From positions 43,063,910-43,127,909 of the forward strand of contig CM055320.2 of assembly GCA_029255685.2 (NCBI GenBank): DNA of 64,000 nucleotides, written 5' to 3'. The notes below the pieces were generated by a model that saw only the letters and a program-made list of their open reading frames with translations, was not told where the DNA came from and did not search any database. Both the position numbers and the translations under genes were made by a program. Positions 46,929 to 58,300 of the stretch are shown here, in pieces (within the stretch, counting starts at the first letter, position 1; each line of letters begins with the position of its first letter). The DNA is from Silene conica (lineage: Eukaryota > Streptophyta > Magnoliopsida > Caryophyllales > Caryophyllaceae).

Positions 46929-47628
46929 GGCGTTCGCTCTATTCGCTATGCTTTGATGATAGCTTTGTGCCTTCTGTTGCTGTGGATCGTGTATCACCAT
47001 ATTTTGCTATGCTTTAATGCTAGCTTTGTGCCTTCGATTATTGTGGGTCGTGTGTTACTTCCGGTTTAGTAAGTGTCGTGGTCTAGTGGTCGTATGTGGG
47101 TTAGGTTCGTATGGTTTCATTCTCATGGTGTCAAGAATATCATGGTAAGATAAGTTTGCATGCATGTCATGACGTGTTATATCCTCACATGATCGTTGTA
47201 GCATGTCTTCAAATGATGGTAAGTTTGATTGGACTCTCATGAGTGTAGATGATCTCGCATGTTTACTGGTTTTACATTTCAATTGTTATTGATCGTTGGT
47301 TACATTCAATTGTTGTAAACATGACTGGGAGAGCATCTAGTTACTCCCGACTGATTGTCGACCCCCTTCTCAGGTTGTTCAGGTTGTTGCTGTTTGGTTG
47401 ATGCTTGCTTGGGAAATGTGCGAAGCGAGCTTAATAAATTGTTTAGGACCATGCTTTAAGTTTTAAGAACCTTTGAATAATGTATTAGTTTGGTTTTCGA
47501 TTTGAGTATCGATCCGGATTTGGGTAAGGTGTTTCCGCCACCTTAACCCAGTTATCATTGAGTTACACTCTGATATTCTTTTATATTATGTTTTTCCTTT
47601 GTTTTATAATCCGGGTTGTTACAACTGT

Positions 47629-48709
47629 CTCCATCTTCAATCCAGTCAAGTTTAGCTTTCTGTTGCAGGTAACTATTTCTGGCCTTTGTCTAGAACCTGA
47701 CCTCCATACTGGTATCCTGTTCCTGTCTGATAAGGATCTCATTAAGGGGATCCTGTTGAAGTTTTAACTGAATGTCCTCCAGGAGCATAGATACCTTAAT
47801 GGCAGTAGATTCCACCTCAGCAAAGCAGTCTTTATTCAGCTTTTTCAAGACTGGTTTAAGAGCCTTTTGTTTTTTCACCAATTGGAACATCTTGGTCCCC
47901 TCTATATGCTGCTGCCATGCTTCAGTTACCCTTGGTAAGAACTCAGGTGCTGAACCCCACATATTGTAATACTTAAAGCTTGCATTTCTGCTCCCTTCTA
48001 ATCTCACATTGCTCACTAGACAAGGATTATGATCTAGCAACCCCTCTAGATGGAAGTGAGCATGCATCTCAGGAAATTCATTAAGCCAGCTTGTGTTGAT
48101 TAGAAATCTATCCAACCTGCTATACTTTCTGTGGCTTTCATCCCTTTTGTTGGTCCAGGTATAGTAGGCCCCAGTGGCTGTGATGTCCTCCAACCCACAA
48201 TACCCAAGACAATCAACAAAAGCCTCCATGTCCTCAACCTTAGTGGCTCCCCCCAATCTTTCATCAGGAGTTATGACTGTGTTGAAGTCTCCTGCAACTG
48301 CCCAAGGACCAGTGCACTGATCTGATATATTCATCAAATGTTGCCAAAGAGGCAACCTGTCTATGCCTTCATTAAAGGCATAGACTAGAGTAAACAAGAA
48401 CTCTTTCCTATTGGCCTTAACCACAACTTTGGCATGTATATATTGAGCATTTGTAGCTAAGACACAAACATCAAACACACTTGGTTTCCATAAGAGCCAA
48501 ACTCTACCTCCTTTATGAAGTCTGCTATTGGTAGTTAAGCTCCATCCTTCCAGCATCTTATTAGATATATTACTAACATTCTCACCACTTATTTTTGTTT
48601 CTAACAGCCCAAAAAGACAGGCCTCTTTATTATATAAGAAACTTTTGACAAGTAATTGCTTATTTACATTGTTGAGCCCCCTAACATTCCAAAAACCTAT
48701 ATTATTCAT
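47629..48709 (-). pseudogene. LINE F ORF2, N-terminal part: endonuclease domain
   Basis: Starts at ATG 48709 with MNNIGFWNVRGLN, the usual opening of plant L1 ORF2. An apurinic-type endonuclease follows (LLETKI, WAVAGDFNTVI, TWTNKRDESHRKYSRLDRFL, LEGLLDHNPCLV), which nicks target DNA to prime reverse transcription. In-frame TAG at 47692-47690; the same frame then continues (SYLQQKAKLDWIEDGD) to the insertion point at 47629 and resumes at 18739. The classical SDH motif is replaced by LLDHNP. It overlaps the end of ORF1 by 8 bases. Confidence 0.9.
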
Positions 48710-49874
48710 TAAAAACAGTTTGTTCAGGGTTTCCTGTATCTGATACCTGCTCACATGTTTTCTGGTTGCTATTATCTTCCTTTGATGCATCCCCAGAAGC
48801 TGGGATGCGCACTAATTCTACGTGAGAGGTAGATGGTAATGGTTCTGCCTGGGAGGATCTGGGCATACTAGGAAGTAGTCTTGGTAATGCTGGGAACTCC
48901 TTATCTGACAGAGGTGCTGAAGGTTTGGGAATAGGCTTCTAGACCTTTTTCACAAAAATTTTGGTCTGACCTGTACGTCTGCAATTTATTCCTTCATGTC
49001 CCAATCCCTTGCACTTATCACAAAGTAATGGTTTCCATTCATAGTCTACCCTTGCTGTGATGATACTGCCATGTTCATCCTTAAATTTGACTGTATCAGG
49101 AAACTTTTGTCCAATCTTCAATTCCACCATGATCCTGGCAAACCCTAGCCTCGTCTTACTGTCAGTGGCAACATCAGACTTGACATAGTTTCCAACCAAA
49201 CCAGCAATGGTAGGGAGGCATTTTCCCCAAAATTTCAGAGGCAATCCATGGATACGAATCCATGCTGGGACAATTTTGATATCAGCCTTAAGTAAATCCG
49301 CATCCTCCTGCCAGGCCTTAACAATGAGAGGCTTATTATCAAACATATGATACCCCGCATTCAGAACAGCTTCTTTGCCTGTCATGTCATTAAATCTGAC
49401 CATGAAAATACCATTAGGGAGAAAGGAGACTTTGTCAATACCATGCTTACCCCATACTCTCTGAACATAGCCATTAAGCACCTCCCATGGAGGGTTTGCA
49501 CCAAGCACAAAACAATAAATAGCCTGGTTCCAATAAGCAATCTCATCCTTCGTGTCTTCTGTAGAGAATTGAATCAACTCCTCCTCTGCCTCTGATACAT
49601 GATCATTAACAATGGCAGTAGGAGTAACAACAACAGATCTTTTCTGCTTACGTTTGGTGACTAATTCAAACGAGTCCTCAGGGTCCTCCTCATCATCAAA
49701 CGAGAGCCCTGGGATTGGGTTAACCTCATGCATTGCCTTTGTACGTAAAATATCATCTTCTCCCGACCCCTGTTTCTTTCCTTTACCATTACTAGTATTA
49801 CTAATATTGGTTGTTTTCTTATTCTGAGATTGTGAAGTTGGAGAGTGTGGTGAATTAGATCGTGAACGAGCCAT
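48702..49874 (-). pseudogene. LINE F ORF1: DUF4283-like RNA-binding protein with CCHC knuckle
   Basis: ATG 49874 (MARSRSNSPHS). The N-terminus is basic and Ser-rich, then a DUF4283-type domain (NQAIYCFVLGANPPWEVLNGYV, GIFMVRFND, AWIRIHGLPLKFW) and a zf-CCHC_4 knuckle CDKCKGLGHEGINC. It should bind LINE RNA. The frame meets TAG at 48941-48939 after IFVKKV. The same frame is then open for ~78 more codons to a TAA at 48704-48702, so the TAG looks like a nonsense change (TGG to TAG would explain it). Confidence 0.88.
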
Positions 49875-50222
49875 TGGATGACACAAATCCAGCCCTAGAA
49901 GAAGATCGGAATTCGTCGAGAAATCACCTTCATGCAGCCTCCATACTAGGGTTTTCCCTCTTTTTGTTTATTTTTCAAAATTATAATAGTATTTCAGTTT
50001 CATTATTGTTATTTTAGAATTGCCTGTATCAATCTGGTTAAGTTAGAATCCCAAACCTTTATTATTATTGCATGTTTAAATTGATGTTCTTTATAATTTC
50101 CATGTTTATTCCAATTTTTATTATTGTTTCAATAGTTATGAGTAGCTAATTTCTTATGTTAGGATGTAGGGAGTAAATATGCATAGGTAGTATAATTCTC
50201 GAATCAACATTTCGCAGGCAGG

Positions 50223-50256
50223 AGGTCGACCGACCACCATTATAGGTCGGCCGACC
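50223..50256. repeat. TCGRYCGA pair 2 in element E LTR (21-bp spacing)
   Basis: aggtcgaccgacc at 50223 and aggtcggccgacc at 50244, spacer accattat (8 bp). Confidence 0.85.
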
Positions 50257-50287
50257 GACTCGTGTTTGAATTATGTTTCGCTTTAAT

Positions 50288-50566
50288 TTGTAGACTATAA
50301 TAACCTACAATGAGACCAAAAGGAGACTTGTAGGATGTTAGTAATGACCTACCCAAGATTGAGAGATATGGGAAGGGCATTGGTTTACTTCTTAAGACGG
50401 CTAGGTTACTTAAGAATGAAAAGTATGTGACCTAGAATTTAGGAATCACCCTTATTGTTGACACCCAATAATTGTGAGACCTAGGAACTAATAGCATAGG
50501 CCGAAAGGAGCTATTAGGTAGCATAGACCTAAAGGATATGTTACACCCCTTACGCGACTGCAATAC
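50288..50566. repeat. 279-bp duplicated flank of copia D, left copy
   Basis: Same length as 61492-61770 and about four differences by eye. Far longer than the 5-bp TSD; see the finding on the D right junction. Confidence 0.9.
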
Positions 50567-51727
50567 TGAAGGGTTTTAGTTACTCATAAACTTAAAATTT
50601 AGTCATACTAACATAATCCTTTAATTAACCTTGTAATTAACATATTATTATGATCTTATGCATGCTTAACATATGCGGAAATGGGAGAGATTTCGAGTCT
50701 CAAGAGGAAGAACAAGCTTCCTTACATTGCTAGTCTTGGCTAAAATAGGGCACAAGTGAAGTCACCTTCTTCACTTGTTCTTAAGCTTATCACACGGATG
50801 ATCCTCCTTGAACCTTCAAAGAGATGGCCTCCAAAAGATGAACATCAAGACACACTACACTCAATGTTTTGTATGTTATTTTGCTAGAACAACATGCAAA
50901 AATCTCTAGTTCACTAAGGAGGCTACACGGTTTTGTGTTTGAATTAGGGAGAGTTTTCTCTCTTTTTCTCACTAACATTAAACCCTAGCAATGACATGAT
51001 TGAATGAATGAGGGAACAAAATTCTCTTTTGTTCTCCTCAAGGGTGTGGCCGGGTGGTGGGTTAAGAGTGCCCAATGGATGGCATCTTAATCTTCTACAA
51101 TGTTTCCCACTCAAGCCATAGGTATTAAATAGATGTCCTTCACATGTTCCTCACATTAGAAATATGTAATGTTGTATGTGTGTTTGAGAACACACGGTCC
51201 ATGTCACAAAAACGGACCCATACGTAACATTAGTAAGGATTATTTAGTTTACGTAATTTGTAGTTTAACTTTTAAACTCTTTATCGTAAATCTAAATGTA
51301 ATTCAAATAATTACTTATATCTATTTAATCGTATTTTATTACTTACAACAATTGTAGTTAAAATAATTCATTCAAGTGATTCCATGTTTCGTAAACATAT
51401 AAATAATAGTGATGACATTTCGATCACTAAAACTATTTATAATCCCATTATAAATTTTCTCCTTATATTAAATAAACTAGAAATGAAGTAACTCGTATCA
51501 ATATACAGTTATCTCATTTATCATTGAGAGAGTTGTCCTATAGGTGTGACCTAAAGGGATCAACTGGTCACCACCGTCATTACGACAGTAATGTCAAACT
51601 CTAGCAAGCCAATCATTACCGATTAATGTTGACCAGTTGACTTATGATAAAGAATCATCCCCTGAATATTCTTTTATAGAGATTTGATTACGTGATCGCA
51701 CTATTGTTGAGGACACATTTCCCAACA
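50567..51727 (-). repeat. 3' LTR of copia D (1161 bp, complete)
   Basis: tgaagggttt...cccaaca in plus orientation, uninterrupted. It shows the empty site of CACTA H (aagggtgtggcc near 51041). Confidence 0.93.
51560..51640. other. Two-stem inverted repeat in copia D LTR (3' copy)
   Basis: Outer arms TCAACTGGTCA (51560-51570) and TGACCAGTTGA (51630-51640). Inner arms CAGTAATG (51586-51593) and CATTACCG (51614-51621), one mismatch. Compared with copia A the outer-arm change A to G is matched by T to C in the partner arm. Confidence 0.78.
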
Positions 51728-54244
51728 ATCTCCCACTTGTCCTCGACAAGTGTGCGTCACCAATTCTCTTGTCCTATTACAATCTCCCACTCAATGCAAG
51801 GTGTCTCTCTGAGGTCGTACTTGCATTTGATCATATCATGAGTGGTTTCCTCGATCTGGAGAATAATTGTTTGACCGGAATTATCTACCATAGATACCTT
51901 CCGAGCGTGGCCACGCATTTCCAGTTAACTTCTCCTCGAGTGGCCTTGAGATTTGAACAACCCTGACAAGGGGTGGACAATTTCTATCGCACTACTTCCT
52001 TCAACTAGTCACAGTCAGTCACAGCCTGAAGCAATCCCATTTGACTCCAGTTACGAAAAGTCGTAGAGAATGGATCAAAGCTATGCCTAAACTGTACCAT
52101 CTTGGGAGAGTAGTCTTTAGTCTAAGAATTGACTCACAAGAATACTATAGCAGCTCTTGCCACGACCCGGCTATTATAAAATTTCCAGAACTCTATAAGC
52201 GGTCACTTTGTCCGACAGAGTGTCTCTTGCAGTCTGCATATGTGATCGACTAGTCATCACATATGACTCTATGGCACTTGAACTTGCCATCAATCGCCTC
52301 ACATTCTAGTCGCTTTGAGATCTCACCTCATGTAAGCGGCTAGGGGCTATACTAAGTCAATCTAGTTCACTTATGGGGTTCAATATTGTCTCATACAACC
52401 CATTTGGATTTTGACAAAGTATCTTTCATCTTGAGTTAATTATAACTCAAATGACATTGTCATGCAAAAATAGTCAATACTATTTCATTGCATTTGATGC
52501 ACAATCATCTACTTGTATTAAAGTTTTGCGAATAAACCTTTTATTCATCATTACAAAACTTACAAATTTTGGTCTCCTTCCGACTCATATTATCTCACAT
52601 AATATGATCTCATTTGAGCACATATATAGAACTCATTCTAGATCTTGAGCTCCCTTTCCTGAGGGAAGCTCCCACTGTTATCCTATAACTCGTGACGTAT
52701 CGATATACTAGAGAGATTAAAGAATCACTCGGAATAATCTAGTCACTTATGTGCTTAAATCTATATTGTAGTTATTAGTGATTTCATCACTCTTACTATT
52801 TTCAAACAACTTGGCTATATGATAACATTTTTATAAATATGAATCATATCTAACCATTCTTATTTCTAATGGGCGACCTTTTATTATCAATATAATAAAC
52901 CTTCCCGTAAAGCTCCATCATCGTATGATACAAGGTATTTGATCATTTAGAATTTCAAACCTCTTATTCTTTGTACCTTAAAGAATCACCCATCCTCTCT
53001 AAATGGTAGGCTTAATTCTTTTAATGAACATTGCTCCCACTAAAATCAATATTACTCGATCTCTTAAAGGAACTTTTCATTTCTCGCATGTAAATCTTTT
53101 ATTTATATCTTGAATCATTATAACCATCACTATCCCTATAGTGATCTATTTCCATTCAATCAATCATCACCCTCTTTTCATGTCTTCGTTTCCTCGAGAC
53201 GAATATGACATGATAATTTCTTTATGACTACATTGAGAGAATTGAGATGATTTCTTCTCTTTTATCTTATAAACTTAGAAATATCATTTATTAAGGAACC
53301 GGTCTTTCCTCCCGTATAGATAGATGATTTCTCCTCTATTATCTTATAATCTTTAAAAAATCATTATCTCAAGGAGCCGATATTCCTTCCGAATTCATAC
53401 GGGGTTTCATGTCTCCTCTCTTTGAAACAATGAACATAAAGAACCTTTCTTCGAGTGTCCTCCCGTAGTTTCTTCAGTGTCCTCTCGTAGTTTCTTCATT
53501 CATTTAGGGCTCTTCTTAAGACTCCCATGTAAGAATCTTCTCTAAGATCCTTTATTTTTTATCATTGGTTTGCGAGCGAAATATTTTCTCCCACTCTATC
53601 CTTCTAACAATAACCTTTATTCGTATAAGGATAGCTATTTCGATTAACCAATGCATATGAATGTTTGAAGTATTATAGGTGTGATGAATACATTCTCATT
53701 TTCACTTAAAATGAAAATCATATAATGAACTAATGATGTTTAATTTTGATTGACGGTATCTCATGGGGTGTAGTTCTCTGTTTTTAATCAACACTTTGAT
53801 TATATTATATTGATCGTATCAAGGTTTATTGTGTGATAAAATCACCATTATTCATGTTTTAACAAGGTATGCAATTAATTTGAGAAATCAAGACATTGAT
53901 TAAGAACAAAAGTAGTGACTCGGGTTGAAAACCAAGTCACCAATATCCAAAATTACAACCATTGTTTTAGGATTTTAATCCTTGTCTTACAAGAAATTAA
54001 ATTGTTCCATAAATAAAATGCAAAATATGAAAGAAGACGATATGAAAATTAGAGCCTAGCTCTTCAAGTCTTCGATCAATTGGATGCTACCGTAGCCATC
54101 CAAGTAAGGAACTTCATGTTTCCTTCTCCTTGTCCTTATCTTTATAAGATGCCCCTTAAAACAATTTAAAAGGGGTGATAGTCAACAACTTGTATCGCCA
54201 TACAAAAGTTAACAAAAGAACATGAAAGTAAACGAGAATTATAA
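51728..54244 (-). other. Copia D polypurine tract and 3' noncoding region
   Basis: acaagtgggagat on the minus strand next to the LTR, then blocks shared with copia A (tctcccactcaatgca, gcgtggccacgc at 51905-51916, tcctcgagtggcc). The rest is AT-rich without a gene. A 22-bp unit gtgtcct(c/t)(c/t)cgtagtttcttca occurs twice in tandem near 53455-53498. Confidence 0.7.
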
Positions 54245-55098
54245 ACTACGGCGGTTGCCTTTCCATTTTTGAGATCGGTCAAGTATTTCGGGGAATTCCG
54301 TTTCCTAAGACTTAACCTCGTGCAATGAAGGCATTTGTATTCAACCTTTGAAGATGAGGTGGAAACGCCTTTCGAAAAGGTCTTTCTTTGGCCGCTTTGG
54401 GTTTGAACGTTTTCTTGCCCTTGCCTTTGAAGGCATTCCTTTTGAAGCTCGTCTTCCCTTTCTTATCGATGTTCAAAACATCCTTGGTGGAACTTTAATG
54501 AAGTCTCATGTCCCTCTCGGCTTGGACGAGCATCTTATGCAACTCATCCAACGTGGTCTCTTGGTTTCGCATATTAAAATTCACCCGGAATTGAGCATAC
54601 GATTATGAGAGAGTCGGGAACATCAACGTCTTGCGCTTTTAGAGTCTCCACGAGCTCAACGAGTTTGAACACATGAGGGCTTATCTTTTGCCCTTCCTTC
54701 AACGTAATGTCGAAGAAGGCGGAAGCCGCCTCATATTGGATCACCCTTGGAGTTTGCGAAAACATGGTCGCAAGCTTGGTGTATATCTCATATGATGTGC
54801 TCAACTTGATCATACTCCTTTGGAGATCCGGCTCCATGGAGAAGATGAGCACATTTTTAAGAGCAGATGACTCTTTCATGTAGGCTTCATAGGCCTCACG
54901 ATTTTGGACCGATGTACGAGCGGTCGGAGCGGGAGGAGCGGCTTCGGATAGGTAACGACTCTTATCGTCACCTTGAGCGGCCAAAAGTAATTGCGCATCC
55001 CAATCCTTAAAATTGGAACCATGCTTATCGAGTTTGCAACGATCCATGAAGGATCGAAGCCATGATACGTTAATGAGAGGTGGAGCGTTGGTTGCCAT
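54245..55098 (-). pseudogene. Copia D gag, broken by a deletion and frameshift
   Basis: ATG 55098, MATNAPPLINVSWLRSFMDRCKLDKHGSNF, is clearly the same gag type as copia A. The frame is lost near 54600: a short deletion removes the segment matching DRILHSLSKVKT of A, and YAQFRVNFNMRNQ continues in another frame. A further frame change leads to a degenerate zinc knuckle (KCLHC...RNSPKYLTDLKNGK) that ends at the same place as the A gag. No protease or RT follows, so D descends from an already gag-only element. Confidence 0.85.
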
Positions 55099-57521
55099 TG
55101 TCGATGTTGAAAATTAAACTACAATAAAATGAAGGAAATAAAACAACATCATTTTTAAAATTCATAATTTAAACTAAAGACTCAAACAAGTTAATTAGTT
55201 ATTTACTTAATGATCTCTTACCCAATTAAGTAAACAATCCCGAGACCCAAACCCATACTAATCCAGGCACGGTGTAGCCGATTCAACCCGTATCGGTATA
55301 ATTTGGTGGATTAACCTTTTAATCGGTTCTACCTTAGAACTCTCGGTCGACAATTTTTCTAAAAAACGTCTTTAGCCCGAACTTATTGCAACTACGGTTA
55401 CGAATACTTTCGTTGAGATCAACCAAATTTCAAGGTGTAATTTTATTACCCCACTTACCCAACGTGACAATTTTAGTACCCCGGTGTAGCCGAGCCTACG
55501 TTCTTGTGAAGAAGGGATTCATGGGTCCGTACTTTTTGGTAAGGCTAAGTCTCAATATTTACATGTAAGAGATCTAGTCAAATTATTATCTATCTCCGTA
55601 TAAGTGAACTAAGTCGGTGAATTATCGATAAAATAAATGACTAGGTCGACTAAATCGAAAATGCATGAGACCATATATGACGATTTGGCTATGCATGCGA
55701 ACATATAAAAGCATAAAATAAACCCTAGTATGGCCTTTCCTAGAAAAGAAATAATAAAAGTACAAATTCGGAAACCAACTCCTTTGGTCCCTCGAACTGC
55801 ACGAGGCACGCACTTCGAGGTAAACACCGTCTTGTCGGAACTCCTTTCCGAATGGCACCGTCTTCAAGGATTTCCGGAATTTACAAATATTACAACTTTT
55901 CTAGTCTACTTTATACATTTATAAAATAGAATTAAATTACAATTGGGTGATACGAGATCACAAAATTACAACCGAATCGGTAACCCCTTACATTACGGGA
56001 AATACCGATTTAAAACTAAGGCCATACTAAGTAAATTACATAATTCCCAAAATTACGTAAATAAAATCATGACATTCATAATAAAATATGCAATAATTAT
56101 GAATATATGAACTAACATGCAAATCCTAAGCCAAATCGTCCTATTTAAATATCAATTATATAAATAGTTATCGTACACCTCGGTTTATGGAATTGCGTGT
56201 TTTAACGTTTAACAACACTATGCATAATATGAATCGGTATTCATCCTTAAGTTAATCATCCTAACTCATATAGGTTTCAAAATTTAGTCTTACTCAAAAT
56301 TTGAACATGACTTAACTTAAAATATATTAATATTGTTCGGTATTACTCGGTTTTACGGGAAAAATAATATAAAAATCCAAAAGAGTCATAAAAATTTCGA
56401 AAATTTCAAAATTCAAATTTTGAAAAATCTGGAATGTTCTTAAAATTTCAGAACTTTAAAAATATTAGTATTTATACGGTTTTAACATTATTTCGAAAAT
56501 AATACGTAAAACGAGCATTTTAAGTCGGAAAATTCAATAATTAGCTTCATAAATGCAAATAAATACTAACAATATTTTTAAGCTTTCCAAAACACTTTAA
56601 GAACACAAAATGGACAGAAAATTAAATTACACACTGCCCAAGAGCCGAAATTTTTAATTACATGACTCTTTTTATGCAATTTTAAATGCAACTTTTAACA
56701 AATTAAAATTAAATCAAATCTGAAACTTTTGGCTCCCAAGAATATTTTCATGATGAACATATCATATATGACTATTATGGGTTAAATTTTTCGGCCATTT
56801 TAACAACTATTGCAAATTTTAACGATTTTCGTCATATATCGTACGATTTTAACCTTTAAAATTATTTCTCAAGTATAAAATAAGATAAAAATCTCGAAAT
56901 TTTTATACATGCTGGAAATAATATATATAACATCGTGTTAAAATTTTATGGCCAAATTCCAACTTAAACTATTAAAGTCGAAATAATGTCACTAATTACC
57001 CGAGTTTTACATTAAAAATCTACAATATTGCAATATTTGAGATACATTTCTGGAAAATTCAACATATATTTTAAATATTTCATGTGACATACTCATAAAT
57101 TTTTATAGTCAAATTCATAATATAACTATTTTAACCCATTTTTATTCATTTTATTGCATTTTAACCCGTAAAATTCATATCACACGTTTTATAAGTCCAT
57201 AATTTACGAAAATTCATATGCATAACATAAGATATACATGTGATATCATACTGAAAAATCTAGGCCAGAAGCTTATTTTAACTATTTTTCCCAAAATAAA
57301 CATTTTTAACCATTAAAAATCAATAAAACCGAAATTAAAAATACCAAAGAACAATATTCATGCAAAATATATTCCAAACATTCTAAAAACATTTTAGAAA
57401 CATTAGTTATTCATGCTAAATAATTTCGTGCATATCATATATTAAACGAAAAAACCAATTTTATTTTGTTATCACTATAACTCCGTAAAAACGTAAACGG
57501 AAAGCATGCAAACAACTAATT
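55099..57521 (-). other. Copia D untranslated leader
   Basis: 2.4 kb, AT-rich, resembling the copia A leader (caccgtcttgtcggaactcc near 55,827; repeated ttttaac..ttaaaa hairpin words near 56.85, 57.0 and 57.3 kb). No gene. Confidence 0.6.
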
Positions 57522-57532
57522 GCTTGATACCA
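57522..57532 (-). other. Primer binding site of copia D, degenerate
   Basis: TGGTATCAAGC on the minus strand, one base shorter than the Met-tRNA complement TGGTATCAGAGC. Confidence 0.75.
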
Positions 57533-58010
57533 ATTGAAGGGTTTTAGTTACTCATAAACTTAAAATTTAGTCATACTAACATAATCCTTTAATTAACATT
57601 TTAATTAACATATTATTATGATCTTATGCATGCTTAACATATGCGGAAATGGGAGAGATTTCGAGTCTCAAGAGGAAGAACAAGCTTCCTTACATTGCTA
57701 GTCTCGGCTAAAATAGGGCACAAGTGAAGTCACCTTCTTCACTTGTTCTTGAGCTTATCACACGGATGATCCTCCTTGAACCTTCAAAGAGATGGCCTCC
57801 AAAAGATGAACACCAAGACACACTACACTCAATGTTTTGTATGTTATTTTGCTAGAACAACATGCAAAAATCTCTAGTTCACTAAGGAGGCTACACGGTT
57901 TTGTGTTTGAATTAGGGAGAGTTTTCTCTCTTTTTCTCACTAACATTAAACCCTAGCAATGACATGAATTAATGAATGAGGGAACAAAATTCTCTTTTGT
58001 TCTCCTCAAG

Positions 58011-58142
58011 GGTGTGGCCGGGTGGTGGGTTAAGAGTGCCCAATGGATGGCATCTTAATCTTCTACAATGTTTCCCACTCAAGCCATAGGTATTAAATAG
58101 ATGTCCTTCACATGTTCCTCACATTAGAAATATGTAATGTTG
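58011..58142. repeat. 132-bp LTR duplication flanking CACTA H, left copy
   Basis: Same length as 60828-60959, one difference seen. The copia D left LTR has this segment once. Confidence 0.9.
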
Positions 58143-58300
58143 CATTTTTGGCATGGACACCTAAATTGTTTATTAGAAACATAACCATCTTGCTCTTTAA
58201 CATGTTCAATGAATTCATTAACTCCAAGCACAAAATCGATCTTCAGTTTTTTACTTGCATCCAATCTTTCATACATCCATGTCCGCTCAACTCTTTTCAT
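58143..58300 (-). pseudogene. CACTA transposase N-terminus (Transpos_assoc domain), truncated
   Basis: From ATG 58300: MKRVERTWMYERL..., ending FRCPCQKC at the junction. This is the transposase-associated domain at the start of En/Spm-type TNPD proteins (R-x-WMY, GVxEFI, CPCxKC). The zinc-binding-like CPC-x2-C is present, but the protein ends there because the element is broken. Confidence 0.8.

Larger units (their letters stand above)
28002..47623 (+). mobile_element. Ty3/gypsy chromovirus G (Tekay-like), with copia C nested in its 5' LTR
   Basis: LTRs run 28002-40614 (split by copia C) and 45232-47623. TSD actgt on both sides. Internal region 40615-45231 encodes one gag-pol frame ending in a chromodomain-like tail. 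LTR copies differ at roughly 22 of ~1380 compared bases by my count, so G is older than copia C. Inserted in LINE F. Confidence 0.93.
45232..47623 (+). repeat. 3' LTR of chromovirus G (2392 bp)
   Basis: Uninterrupted copy from tgtaacaccc to gttgttaca, followed by TSD actgt (47624-47628). It gives the empty site for copia C at gacggtag|tatcag. No gene. Confidence 0.95.
16372..49960 (-). mobile_element. L1-type LINE F, split by nested insertions
   Basis: A poly(T) run of 14 (16372-16385) is the poly(A) tail of a minus-strand LINE. ORF2's C-terminal half lies at 16462-18739 and its N-terminal half at 47629-48709, with ORF1 at 48702-49874 and a short 5' UTR ending near 49960 (gggaaaaccctag on the minus strand). 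The two halves are contiguous once elements A and G are removed. The target-site duplication cannot be fixed because both flanks are T-rich. It is inserted in the LTR of element E. Confidence 0.9.
49961..50566 (+). repeat. Element E 5' LTR, segment 2
   Basis: About 600 bp between the LINE 5' end and copia D. Noncoding. Contains TCGRYCGA pair 2 (50223-50256). Its last 279 bp occur again at 61492-61770. Ends in aatac, the TSD of copia D. Confidence 0.8.

Noticed and set aside
54348..54608. Plus-strand frame over the copia D gag
   Set aside because: Antisense to the degraded gag; gag similarity is on the minus strand.
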